This document shows positions 24,701-35,428 of a DNA stretch of 64,000 nt, piece by piece (positions within the stretch are counted from its first letter, which is position 1; the number at the start of each line of letters is the position of its first letter). The stretch spans positions 1,435,965-1,499,964 of the forward strand of contig VXAI01000015.1 in NCBI GenBank assembly GCA_013399305.1. The letters are read 5' to 3'. The position numbers were made by a program, and so were the translations under genes. Origin of the DNA: Rostratula benghalensis. Taxonomy: Eukaryota > Chordata > Aves > Charadriiformes > Rostratulidae. Below the pieces are notes generated by a model, which saw nothing but the letters and a program-made list of their open reading frames with translations, was not told where the DNA came from and ran no database searches.

Positions 24701-27700
24701 GCTGCATTTGAGATTGCTTCACAAAGTGGTGTAGCTTAAGTTCCTTGTGTTTTTGCTTTCGGCAGGGTTGGTTTTTGTGGGGTGGTATCTTATGGAAGAG
24801 GAAGCAATTGTACCTTTTCCAGCAGCAGGCTTGAAAGGATTGAGTCCTGCAGTCAGCATCCAAGGAGTTGCATGTCAGAGGTCTTAGTGTAGTGTGGAAT
24901 ATTCAGAGTTATGGTATTCCTCTACACACATTACATAGTGTAACTGAATTTTCATTACTAGAATGTGTAGTTCTCATATTTATGCTGTGTTAGTGATGCA
25001 AAAACTTTGGAATTAACATTTGAATTCTGGCAGATTACAAATGATCTCTTAAAATGTAAAAGCTCTTCATTTGGAAGCATCAAGTATGTCATGGTAAGTC
25101 CCTGTTAATTAAGTTTTCATATACTGCAGTAATCAATTCTTCAGTCTTCCTGAAGAGTAAACTATTGCCATCCCTCTTGAAGTTGAAATGAAGAAAAGAA
25201 ATCTTGCTAGAGATGGTATTACATGTTCATGATGAGTATTTTACATTGGGGATTCTGAAAAGCTTTCTTTTTCTCCTTTTCCAGAGAACCCAAGTGAACC
25301 TTTCGGAGCCTCTGTGATAATTGATGGAGTAACATATGGGGCAGGAACTGCCAGCAGCAAGAAACTTGCCAAGAATAAAGCTGGTAATGTGTTTTGGTGT
25401 TGTTTTTTCTTAATACCAGCTGCTGAATTGTTTATCTGTTTTCATGTCTGCTGAAGGTGACATATTTGCAATAGTAAGTAGGAACTGTTTTGTTACTAGT
25501 CACAGAAGTTACAGCCATGTCTTTTTGGTGAAAGTGATAAATACCGTTGCCGAGAATCTTCTGACGACCCTAAATTCAACAATGTACTGGGACAGAAAAC
25601 CACGAAGAAGTCTCAGATACCAGCATACATGTGAACTATGGATGTCTACTGAGTAGCCATAGAAACATCTGTATCTAATGATTAGACCAGTAAGAACATA
25701 CTGGGGGGTTATATTGACGCTGTCACCTGCTGCATAAACACCTGGGGTGTGGATAACCCTGCCCCTCAAGAGCTTGGTTATTTTGATTCTTTCTGATAAT
25801 GAAATGATTGCACAGAACTGTGTGATCACTGATTTCCAAGTACTTATCTTCATTAATTAGTTCTAATTGTGTAAGTTTGTGATAAATACGCAAGTAATTA
25901 AATCTAGATGAGAATCTGTCTGACGCATCAGAACTTCTTACTGATCTCCAGATTTAAATGTCTTTAGCACAAGGATCAAGGAAAAACGACTTCTCCAAAT
26001 GTGAAGATGTATAATGTACTTGTGGTGCTTTCCTACAACTGTGAAATACATCAGTGTGGCTAAACCACCCAAAGCCAGCCTGTAATTGGGGAAAAAAAAA
26101 AAGATATTTTTTTTTCTGTGACAGTTTAGGCAAATACTGTGTGTGCTTTTTGCACAGTTCCTAGGGTTCCGAGTGTCCTACTGCCACAATGCTAGGGCTC
26201 ATCTTGTAACAACTGAGGGGTGGTAACTTGCTAATTTTGGGTTCTAAGCGTGCTATGTCACTTCCAAAATCAAACTTGATTATTTTTTTTCTTTCATAGA
26301 CATTTGCAAAAAAAAAAAACACCAGTTTCTTCTTAGTTGTTTAGTAGTAAAACTTTCACTGTCAACTTGAACAATTCAAATTTTTTTCCCCTTAAAGGTG
26401 CAAGTGAAGGTTCTGTTAAAAAAGGATGCCTGCCTTAACTGTAGAATTGCTGTTTATTAGGAGTGGATGTTTCTAGTGGCAATGTGAGGCTTGCTTGAAG
26501 GGTGCTTCATTCTGCTGTTTTTCTTACAGTCATTGCTTGAAAAAAAAATAATCAAGCTATTTAATCACTTTCTGCAGCTCGTGCTACACTGGAAATTCTT
26601 ATTCCTGACTTTGTTAAACAGACCTCTGAGGAGAAGCCCAAAGACAGTGAGGAACTTGAGGTACTAAGCACTTGCTTTGCTGGCTGTCCTTGGGGTCTCT
26701 TTTAAAAAACATTATGCCTTCAGTTTCAGAAATACCAATGAAAATTCATAATGTTGTTTTCTCAGTCAGATAGAAATGTGAAATTCTTCATTTGTAGTAA
26801 GATCTATGGCAATGAAAGTACATTTTTGCTGGAATTGATCACAGAATTTGCTGTGGTGCATTGAGCTAGTCCCTTGAGGGAATAGCAGGTCACTTACTGA
26901 AGACCTGAAGCGTTCCAAGACACCAGGCTGGCTGTACTGTCCTGGCTTCTGGAATCCTGTGGCTGATGCCTTGAAAAATTCAAAGTTAAATACAGTCTGG
27001 CATTGTGTGATCCTCTTGGAAGACCAAGTAAGAATTAAAACTGCCCAGGCTTCTGAGACGCTTTCACTTACCTGGGAAAGCTACAGGCAGCTAAAGCTTC
27101 AGACTTAAGCAGAGACACTTGGGAAAATCAAAAGCAAGGTTTCTTTAAGTGAAGAACATGTGCTGTGTTTTCAGGTACTGGAAATGTTAAACAGGTAGTT
27201 AATCAGTGGAGCATTCACTTCTAATGCAGTGTGTAATAGACCATCAGGAAAGAGTAAAGGAAAAATCAGTGATCACCCTGAAATGAATGTTTTCATTTTA
27301 AGTGTAAGAGAATGAGATTTTGTGCACTTGCTTTAACCTAAAGTTGTATTGTACACCCTACACTGTTGAAATGGTCATTAAGAAAATGCAGAGAACTCTT
27401 CCACTGTTCTAAAATAACAGCTATTGGAATATTTTGTATTTTGTTGTCTTTTACTAAACCTCAGCATTTTGCTAAGTAGAATTTCATAATTAGTTACAAC
27501 AAATAAAATAGCCACATCTTGAGGGATAAAAAACTTAGGACTGTAATTTTTATGTACATTTTGTATAATGTAAAATTAGAATTCGAAGAATTATATAATT
27601 TTGTCTGTAAACGTATGATTAGTTGTGGCAGTCTTAATGATGTTGGTAAATTCCTCCACTCTGGATTTAAGTGTTAAGCCCAGTGTAACAGATACTTTTT

Positions 27701-29688
27701 CTCCTTTGCAACATAAAAAAAAAAAAGATGTTTAGAACATCATTAAGATCTTATTTGCCCAAAAGCTCAATAACCCTTTTCAATTCCCTTGTAGTATTTC
27801 AACCATATCAGTATTGAGGACTCACGGGTATATGAACTCACCAGTAAAGCTGGACTCTTGTCTCCATATCAGATTCTCCACGAGTGCCTTAAAAGGTAAG
27901 GCTGTAGCACAAGGAGCAAATTCTGCCATGTCCAGCTGTGGGTTAGGGACATCGTTTGGTGGCTGGTACCCACAGTGTTTGTCACTAACCTGGACACTGA
28001 TGGGCTGGACATGCTTCTGTGCTTGCCCTGGCTGAAGGAGACGTGATGTGGATTGAACCAGTTCATGCTGTATCTTCCTCTAATTCATTTTTGCTGTTTA
28101 TGCCTCTTGTCTTCTGAGATCAGGGTTCAGTTATGGGACATGGAAATGTATTTGTTCCTCCTCTATACAGGCCTGCCCTCCCATTCATGTCAAGTCACTG
28201 ATCTAGAAAAATCATAATTACTGTCTTTATCTGAATACATTAATACATTTACATTAAAATGCATCTAATTCCATTACAATGACTGTCAAAGATAACTGCA
28301 ACCGTTTCAGTTGTTTGTATTTTTACTTATGTGATATTTTCTTTGTGCTTAAGAAACCATGGAATGGGTGATACATCCATAAAGTTTGAAGTGATTCCTG
28401 GTAAAAATCAGAAGAGTGAATACGTCATGACTTGTGGCAAGCACACGGTGCGAGGCTGGTGTAAGTACAGTACTTGGTGTGGCCAGTGATGGTGTCTCCC
28501 TCCCCTCCTGCTCTCCTCTGGCTGTCCTCTACCCTCTTGTTCAGCGCTCTCTGTGCTTGGTAGACACTTACTCTACTCTCCTGGTATCTCAGTTTTGAGT
28601 AACACAAGTAAATAGTGGTGTTCATGTACTTAATGTGCCAGTATTGACATCTTTTCATGATTATTTTTACAGGCAAAAATAAAAGAGTGGGGAAACAATT
28701 AGCTTCTCAGAAAATCCTGCAGCTGCTGCATCCACATGTGAAAAACTGGGGCTCTCTTTTGCGTATGTACGGTAGAGAGAATAGCAAGATGGTTAAACAG
28801 GTGAACATGACTTTGTTTGATTGTAACTTACCGGCGCTTGTATTTCTCTGGGTTGTGGGTTTTTCTTTAAATTTAGTTATGACAAAGCTTTAATGATCTC
28901 TGTCTTGGCATAATAATGGTGTTCCCTGTCACAGTGAAGTCAGTGTGTACTTGAGCAATTCTCAGTTCTGCTGCTACTGCTGGGCTGTAAGATGAGCACT
29001 GTCATTGATAACCATTCTGTTCATCTCCCACCTGACAGGTCAAAACTATATAAAGTAGTTAATATTTAAGCAGCAACACGTATTTACATGAATTAGTTAA
29101 GGAAGCACATCTATCACAGGTTAAGCTTTTGTGCCATGTATTTTAATTTTTTTTTTATGAAAACCTCATCTGTTGTTCCTTCTGGTTCTGTCCAATAGGA
29201 AACCTCTGACAAGAGTGTGATAGAACTTCAGCAGTATGCCAAGAAGAACAAGCCAAATCTGCACATCCTGAACAAGTTACAGGAAGAAATGAAAAAACTG
29301 GCACAAGAAAGAGTGAGTACATGTTCTTCTGCATTTAGAAACAGGAAGAATGGCATGGGTGAGACATGCCAATAATTATAATATTTTCAAACTTAAATTG
29401 AGGGCATGAGGGGGCTGCCTTTAGAGAGATTTTCAGCCTTATAACTTAATTTTACTCCAGTAAATTTATTTTTACCATTAGACTGAGTTAGACTTTCACA
29501 AAGATCAACATGTCAATTTGGCTGAAATGATTCAAAATTCTAAAAAGCTGTGTATTTACTCAGTTCATGTAATGAGTGTGTGGGGTTTGTTTTGTGTTCT
29601 TTAGGAGGAAACGCGAAAGAAGCCCAAGATGACCATAGTGGAGTCTGCTCAGCCTGGCAGTGAACCTCTGTGCACTGTGGACGTGTAA
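18037..29688 (+). CDS. DGCR8: DGCR8, Microprocessor complex subunit
   Basis: Nuclear double-stranded-RNA-binding partner of Drosha in primary microRNA cleavage. Thirteen coding exons: 18037-18759, 19203-19365, 20264-20406, 21123-21405, 22999-23196, 24076-24177, 25285-25383, 26578-26660, 27795-27895, 28354-28460, 28673-28800, 29199-29312, 29605-29688. They total 2328 nt, 775 aa (human 773). Order: variable proline-rich N-terminus; WW region about 303-336 (PDGW309, TW331SRP); heme-ligand Cys354 in the conserved IPC (human Cys352); dsRBD1 about 513-580; dsRBD2 about 621-687; C-terminal Drosha-binding helix about 690-750; end CTVDV. The ATG has a strong context (A at -3, G at +4) and matches the mammalian start. 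Regulation: two self-cleavage hairpins in exon 2. Other introns show nothing I recognise except the duplication at 19659-19823. Confidence 0.97.
18145..18202 (+). ncRNA. MIR1306: Microprocessor self-cleavage hairpin B (mir-1306 equivalent) inside the DGCR8 coding sequence
   Basis: Arm 18145-18166 pairs with arm 18185-18202 and flanks (TCCACCACC with GGTGGTGATGGA outside). From memory, both arms equal human miR-1306-5p and miR-1306-3p exactly. The same bases encode the conserved [19 protein letters not shown], so codon and hairpin constraints overlap. In human this is the second Drosha-DGCR8 cleavage site in DGCR8 mRNA. Confidence 0.85.
19203..19365 (+). CDS. DGCR8: DGCR8 coding exon 3
   Basis: Residues 242-295 plus one base: [15 protein letters not shown], a basic KTRR cluster and [19 protein letters not shown]. 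Donor GTAAGT; Ser296 is split. Confidence 0.95.
19659..19823. repeat. Imperfect direct duplication, two units of about 80 bp
   Basis: Units 19659-19738 and 19739-19823 both run from CTGGAGAGTGTTT to AAATCATTAGGAA-GTCACTTTAA, with scattered substitutions and a small indel. They lie in DGCR8 intron 3. The divergence makes this older than the 41-bp duplication in intron 1. Confidence 0.88.
20264..20406 (+). CDS. DGCR8: DGCR8 coding exon 4 (WW region)
   Basis: Residues 296-343: [13 protein letters not shown] through [16 protein letters not shown]. It carries nearly the whole WW motif, part of the heme-binding, dimerising region. Donor GTGAGA. Confidence 0.96.
21123..21405 (+). CDS. DGCR8: DGCR8 coding exon 5 (heme-ligand Cys)
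   Basis: Residues 344-437: [18 protein letters not shown], with Cys354 of the IPC heme-ligand motif, then a variable acidic linker and [15 protein letters not shown]. Donor GTATGT. Confidence 0.96.
22999..23196 (+). CDS. DGCR8: DGCR8 coding exon 6
   Basis: Residues 438-503: the conserved [16 protein letters not shown] and [17 protein letters not shown] helical stretch before dsRBD1, ending DAPTKK. Acceptor TTCTTAG. Confidence 0.96.
24076..24177 (+). CDS. DGCR8: DGCR8 coding exon 7 (dsRBD1 start)
   Basis: Residues 504-537: [20 protein letters not shown] onward to NFFEC, the first helix and strand of dsRBD1. Confidence 0.96.
25285..25383 (+). CDS. DGCR8: DGCR8 coding exon 8 (dsRBD1)
   Basis: Residues 538-570: [19 protein letters not shown] and the RNA-binding [11 protein letters not shown] basic motif. 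Confidence 0.96.
26578..26660 (+). CDS. DGCR8: DGCR8 coding exon 9 (dsRBD1 end)
   Basis: Residues 571-598: [20 protein letters not shown] and KDSEELE, the last helix of dsRBD1 and the linker. Donor GTACTA is weak, but the boundary is fixed by frame and conservation. Confidence 0.95.
27795..27895 (+). CDS. DGCR8: DGCR8 coding exon 10
   Basis: Residues 599-631: [20 protein letters not shown] through YQILHECLK, the inter-domain packing segment and first helix of dsRBD2. Confidence 0.96.
28354..28460 (+). CDS. DGCR8: DGCR8 coding exon 11 (dsRBD2)
   Basis: Residues 632-667: [20 protein letters not shown] through GKHTVRGW, the strands of dsRBD2. The acceptor is AAG rather than CAG or TAG. Confidence 0.96.
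28673..28800 (+). CDS. DGCR8: DGCR8 coding exon 12 (dsRBD2 end)
   Basis: Residues 668-710: [20 protein letters not shown], the RNA-binding helix of dsRBD2, then [10 protein letters not shown] and KMVKQ leading to the Drosha-binding tail. Confidence 0.96.
29199..29312 (+). CDS. DGCR8: DGCR8 coding exon 13 (Drosha-binding tail)
   Basis: Residues 711-748: [20 protein letters not shown] and the helical [12 protein letters not shown], part of the C-terminal tail that contacts Drosha. Confidence 0.95.
29605..29688 (+). CDS. DGCR8: DGCR8 terminal coding exon 14
   Basis: Residues 749-775: [20 protein letters not shown] and PLCTVDV, then TAA at 29686-29688. The CTVDV end is as in human. Confidence 0.96.
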   Translation, partial: EETRKKPKMTIVESAQPGSEPLCTVDV

Positions 29689-30636
29689 CGAGAGAACTCA
29701 CAAGTGGGGAGCAATAACACAAATGGAGGAACTCGAGTTTCAACAATTGTTTAAAAAATGTTTGCTGCAGAACGCAAGATAACTTTTAAAATCCAAGCTG
29801 CTTCAGTTATGCATTGTTCTTTTTGCATCATCAGGGCAATATTACTTTTTCCTACTCTTTTCTTTTCCTTTTTTTAATACCTCTGAGATATGTACGTTTA
29901 AAGGATTGATCATAAAGATCTCTACTTGGGCAAATGCACAGAGGACAGGCATGTTCACACAGGATCAACTCAATCAAGCACTTTTTCCTGTAAAGCCATC
30001 CATGGTGTTTAAAATGGATGTGTTTTAAGGATGAAATTCAGAATATCTTATGTACAGGTTGAAGCTGATACTATATATATACACACATTCATATATATGT
30101 ATATATAAAAGAAATATATGTACATCTTCTTGTATGAACATGCCTAAAACTATTTTTGTGAAAAGTTTTGTTGCATTTCAGCACATAATAATATGCACTG
30201 ATAAGACACTTTGGTGACAAATACATGAAAGTGATGAGCAACGTTCCTAATGCCATAGGATTAGGCCAGTAACGCTGTTTCTTTCATTCTGTTTTGTTTT
30301 CTGTCTCCTGCCAGGTCAGTGATTCCAGATCCCAGTACACAGATTTCTCCATTACTTGAAAAAGAACAAGCGTACCTGGCAGTGTTACAAGCAACAGGCC
30401 GGATATCCAAAATTATTGGAGTTTATTTTCATTGAAAAGAGCCTATGTTAGTTTACAGACCAGTAGAAAGAAGGGAAAATATGGCCCTTTTTTTTTTTTT
30501 TGGATAAAAATGAAAACTGTAGTTTGAAAGGCTGTTCTCAAAGCTTGGAGCCAAAATGCAGCTGATGATGGTTAACAGTCTCTGAAAATATTTTGCCAAT
30601 GAGGTGATTAAAGACCTTCCACTCCCTTCTCCCAGC

Positions 30637-30642
30637 AATAAA
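30637..30642 (+). terminator. Candidate proximal DGCR8 poly(A) signal
   Basis: Canonical AATAAA about 950 bp after the stop, followed within 30 bp by T/G-rich sequence (TTGTTTGG). Confidence 0.45.
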
Positions 30643-30984
30643 ACAATTTCTTATTTGTTTGGAGTCAGAATACATCTGACTCAATCAATTAAGTCTTAAT
30701 TAATTTGCATCATAAATGCAAAGTAATTTTAGAACAAACAAAACCAACACAACCCTGCAAAATCTGAAATAACTGCAGCAATTTAGGGTTGGGGTTTTTT
30801 TTTTAAGAAGCTTTTGCTTTTACTTTTTTAAATTACATTTTTAGCTTTTAAAGAAAAAGTGTAACTTCTGCAATGAAAACTAGAATGTAGGTTTGGAATA
30901 TGACATAGAGTAGAATTGAGACCATAACAGGTTATACTGATAAGTCAGCAAATAGCAGATATGCAACTCCTATACAATAAACCT

Positions 30985-31346
30985 TAGAGCAGAGGCGGTG
31001 CTCCCGGGGGCACCCGGGGTTCTCTGGAAGGTTGTGGCTGTGGTGACAACACTGCTGGGTGCATCTGGTTCCCCCTGGGTGACTCCAGCTGTTTCTGCGG
31101 GTTCTTTGGTTGGCTCTTGCAGAGGAGAGCTCAGACCATGCTGGTGGGAGGGTCTGGGGGGGTGATGTTGGTGGGTTTTGCCCCCCAGCTCCTGCAGGAG
31201 GGAGAGCTCAGCTCCTTGTTGCTGTTGCAGCTCTGGGTGCTCAGCTGGGCCTGGACTGCGGTTGGGTTTGGTTTGTGGCCTTTCTGGTTGTGGTGGTTGG
31301 TGTTTTGTTGTTGGGGTTGTTTTTTGTTTACACCCAGAGCTGCAGT
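30985..31346 (+). other. G/T-skewed, GC-rich island in the DGCR8 3' UTR
   Basis: About 360 bp rich in G and T on the transcript strand and poor in A, with sharp edges in AT-rich DNA. It includes GGGAGGGTCTGGGGGGG at 31146-31162, a four-run G-quadruplex motif. The minus strand is open for 126 codons, Pro/Gln/Thr-rich, which looks like composition rather than a gene. It could be an insertion of an unrecognised repeat; I could not identify target-site duplications. Confidence 0.55.
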
Positions 31347-33339
31347 ACATTGAATTTAGTGCCTACTGGATTTTAACAATATTGGTATCAGTATTGTAAG
31401 ACCTCCTTTTAATATTGCCTATTATTTTGGAAATATTTTGAGGTTTAATTGATAGCTCAAACTAATGTTCTCTAGTGTTGTATATAATGTTTGAGGTTAA
31501 ACAGGAGGAGTCTTGGAGTCTTGCCCGTTTGTGTTTGAGCGATACCCTCGGAGGTCTCTGCAAATATGAATTCACCATTTTTTTTATTATTATATTTAGC
31601 TTGTCAGTTCTATGAGTTGTAATCCTGTAATAACAGGATCTGGGTAGTTGGAAGACTATACATAAACTATTATTTAAAGAAGTGGCCTATCTTAAAAAAG
31701 GCAAAAAACCCCCCACTGCCTCTGCTTTTTTTTTTTTTGCATAGCTTTAATAAATCTCCATCTCTTGAAGGGTATATACAACTGGTGCAGTAGTGACAAG
31801 CAGTGATTGCTGTTTGTCTCAGGTTGGTTTTTTTTTTTTCCTTTTCGTACAGACAGGGCTTCTCTCTCCTCTGCCTATTTGAATGCATTACTCTCTTAGG
31901 TAGTAAAAGACAAATCACCCCTGTAGATCTTTCTGTTCTTCTGAAAACCAGAATGTCAATGTGTGTGCAGGTCTCCTGCAGGATGCCCACAGATGCCTCG
32001 CCTACAGATTTGTTTCCCTTTTTAAGAGATCGCTGTATTACCTCAGTCTGCCACTCTCAGAATCACAAGGTGACTGTTGCCCTTAATTAAAACACCCAGA
32101 GATTTCATTATGAACCAAAGCCTAGAACGTCTATTATGCATTCTAAACAAAAAGAAATGCAAAAAGATGGTATTAGACCTTGCTGCAGCCTTTAACTGGA
32201 GAGATGTCCAGGAAATAGCGCAATAACTGCTGGAACAAACACCTGAACTGCTGTTTCTGTCATTGTGAAGTATTCTTGTGTTTTAATGTTTACTATTGTT
32301 TGGAGTGTGACAGTCTCGCATTTGCACATGAGCACGAGCTGCTGTGATAGAGGATAGATCATTGCATTAACTTCAGCTTCTGCATGAACACTTACGGTGT
32401 GGTTCAAGATGTAGCCTAAACTTGTCGTGTAACTCTTGTGTGTTTTCTAGGTAACCGGCTGTAAAGGTTTAGATCTTGATTGTATGAATGCATAAAACAA
32501 CTGCTGCTTTTGTCACTGGTATTTGTTATTTATCCCTTCTGTATCCAGAGGAGGATGGGTATTTTTATGGGGATGGGAGTGTGACTGTTCCATCCTTTGG
32601 AATTAGACAGACTTTGCTTTGCATATTACGTGCTTCTTGACAAAAGTGTGGAATATTGACCTTAAGGATTAAATTTGTGTGCATTCAAATCGTTATGGTA
32701 CTGATGGAAAACTTACTGTGACTTCCAGTGACTAGTCAGATGCTACCTATTTAAACACCAGTCGTCCAGCTCTTTCTTACCTATTTATTAAACAAAACTG
32801 ATGACGTAGTTGGGTACTCAGAAGTTTGGAAAGACTATTATGCATAAACTTAACTGTCGTATGTAAACTTCCACTTTCCTGTGATGCTGTTAGGCTTTAT
32901 ACAAATACATTTGTAACATCCAAGTATTTAAAAAAAAAAAAAGCATCATGATTATCTTCTTAATTCTCTAGCCTGTACTTTGGTTCTGGAGTAAAACCCA
33001 GGAAGCGACAGCCTCCTGGCTTTCCGTGGGGAGCGGTGGGAAGTGCAGAAGCCATGCTGTTGTTAACCAAAGCAGAGGAGCAGTTACAGTATTCTCTCGT
33101 GGGTGAGACAGTGAGAACACGGAACAGAACCCCTTCTTGTTGCCCAAGTAGATGCCGTGGTCGCTGTATGAGCTGCGTGGGGTGCAGTTGCTTGATGCCC
33201 GTGCTGAATTGGTACAACTTATAAAGCCTCATTCTCACTGAGCCTCTGCTTGCTTTTTTTTTTTCTGCACAATCATATAATCCTGTGTGTTTGGTCTTTG
33301 AGTACTACACGTGTATTTTTCAGACAATTAGTTTTGAGC

Positions 33340-33345
33340 AATAAA
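33340..33345 (+). terminator. Candidate distal DGCR8 poly(A) signal
   Basis: AATAAA followed after about 25-35 bp by TGTGATCAG-type G/T-rich sequence. It is the last strong signal before the convergent TRMT2A gene. Confidence 0.45.
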
Positions 33346-33360
33346 GTTTGATACTATAAA

Positions 33361-35060
33361 ATGCTCCAGTGTGATCAGTATTCCAGCAGTTTAATTAGAG
33401 AAAGGAACTTTATTCCTTGATTTCTCTAGGGATTTTTAATAGAAATTAAATCAGTAAAGGCTCATTGCTTGCAGAGCACTTATAAATCATCCCCCTTTTT
33501 TGGGAAAGAATGGAATGTTTGCAGGGAGTAAAACTGAAACCTATTCTTGAGTTGGTACTTGTATTTGTTCCTTACCTGGTATCAGAGTTGAAAATGACAC
33601 AACCCAAAAGTGCTGGGTTTGGTACCTATTGCCACTGAGCTGGGATGGAAGGGAAACAAGTCCCTGTGCTGTCATAGTAATTTTAAAATTTTCTGTCCAG
33701 TCCCTATTACATGTCCATTAGAAGAATGTTCAGTGACTGAGATGTGAAATGGTTATTCCTTCTAACAGTGAGCATTGTCTCTTCTGTAGTGCAGATCGCG
33801 GTCGGTTAAACTAATGCCAGGTGCTGGGCACGCGCATGGAAGTACGGATGAATCCTGACTGGAGCCAGTGGTGCGAGGGCAGCAGCCTCAGCCAGGTTTG
33901 TGTTGGCACCCAGTACGTGCACTGGAGGCACAGCTGGGGGTGCTGGGCCTTGTCAAGTTATTGGGGTCGTGACCTGAGTGCCTGTTGGTACCTGTTTACT
34001 GTGGCACGGGCTGGTGTGAAATACAGCTGCCATGGCTACACTGGGCTCTGAGTGGAAGGGTTGGGACAACACCCTGGGCCAGAGGCTTTGGTGTAGGGCA
34101 GAGGTTTGGTAGAGAGAAACTGTCCACAGGTTTACTGCTGTAAGGACCTCAGACAGAGTAAGCTGAGCTCAAGCTCCTGCTGCTTTCTTGTCCTTCAGTA
34201 ATTGCGGACTTAGACACTGCTCTTCCCTAACTCTGTTTTCCAGGAGGCTGAGGTTAAGCCTTTGTTAAGGTACTTACAGGATCAAAACCCCTCGGTGAGG
34301 CTACAGAACTCTAGGGACCATTGTGATGTGGGAGATGCTGGACTGAAGGGATCCATGGAGCAAACAGACCAACAGGCCAAGAGGGGAAAAAAGTCTCTAT
34401 CCAAACAAAAAACCCCCTCTTATTTCCTGCCACGATGGGTGGCTCTGACCTGTGCCTGTACAGGTCACTTCTGCACGTTTTGAGTGGGGAGGGCACACCT
34501 AGAGGGAAATCATCTCGGCTTTACTTGCAGAGAATGAGTTAAGAAAAGCCTTTACTGTCTCATCAGTGACACTACAGTCTGAGGTTAGAACCAATGTCAA
34601 CTGTGGGAAGTGCAGTCGTCTTCTTAGAGTACAAGTCTGTTGCTTTTCAGTGAATGACTTACGGAAGGGGCAAGACTGTGAGATCTTTCCTAGTTGTGTC
34701 AAAAGACGGCACTGCTGTGCCAGGCCGCAGAGCAGAACACAGCGAGTGCTGGTGGCTATGGGGCCTGCCACTGGGGAGGTTCCACAGGGTCCAACACTGA
34801 GTGAGGGGTGTTGTGTTCACCCTGGGACGGTGTTGCATTAAGAATTAGCCCTGGTTTCAAACAGTTCTATCTGAGGACTTGGGCAATACTTCACAGAAAG
34901 CTGCATTTCAACTGCCTAAAAAGTGGGTCCTCCAAATATATATTACTTCATCACCTAAACTTTCCTGAGGGCAGGAGAAGAGCAGGATCGGGTGTGGTAC
35001 TACACACTGAAATTGAACTGGAATGATGGATCACTTGGAAGCCTGGCAACTACTCTGTTG
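33361..35060. other. Tail-to-tail spacer between DGCR8 and TRMT2A
   Basis: About 1.7 kb of mixed composition, somewhat GC-richer than the DGCR8 3' UTR. Several short open frames occur on both strands, none with recognisable sequence or splice logic. I see no gene. Confidence 0.45.
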
Positions 35061-35068
35061 TACAGAGA

Positions 35069-35074
35069 TTTATT
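35069..35074 (-). terminator. Candidate TRMT2A poly(A) signal
   Basis: AATAAA on the minus strand, 66 bp past the TAG/TGA-type stop of TRMT2A and followed by TCTCTGTACAACAG. It would give a very short 3' UTR of about 90 nt. Confidence 0.5.
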
Positions 35075-35139
35075 ACCGAAACAGCATTACTCAAGAAGTT
35101 AACAAGCAAAAGCAGGTTCTGGAGAGCATCTCCCAGGAG

Positions 35140-35428
35140 CTAAGTCAATTCCTGCTCTTCTGACTTGGAATCTTGAGGTACAGAAGTGGCCTGGCTCCTG
35201 TCACTGTGATGCAGATCAGTGCCATCCATGCAGGCCGAGTCATGCCCTGCTGCTGTGACCTGAGCACCATCAGATGTCACTTCAGTGGAGCTCCCGTTGG
35301 TGTAGTTGACCCTCTCGAAGAAGATCAGTAACTCGCAGTGCCTGGTCTGAGGGAAGAGGTCCACAGCCAGCGCTTTGATGGGGCGGAAGGCGGCTCCTTT
35401 GACCCTGTTGGAAGGGGCCCGGCAAAGG
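35140..35428 (-). CDS. TRMT2A: TRMT2A terminal coding exon 11
   Basis: Residues 548-643: [40 protein letters not shown], then a variable Ser/Thr/Asp/Gln-rich tail to the stop at 35140-35142. This tail accounts for most of the extra length over human. Confidence 0.94.

Larger units (their letters stand above)
29689..33360 (+). other. DGCR8: DGCR8 3' UTR (alternative ends)
   Basis: AT-rich sequence after the stop, with AATAAA at 30637-30642 and 33340-33345, giving a 3' UTR of about 1 kb or about 3.7 kb. It contains an AT-dinucleotide cluster at about 30071-30120 and a G/T-skewed island listed separately. No coding exon is seen. Confidence 0.6.

Noticed and set aside
30970..31350. 126-codon minus-strand open frame, Pro/Gln/Thr-rich
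   Set aside because: Lies inside the DGCR8 3' UTR on the opposite strand and follows the base skew; no ATG context, splice partners or known family.
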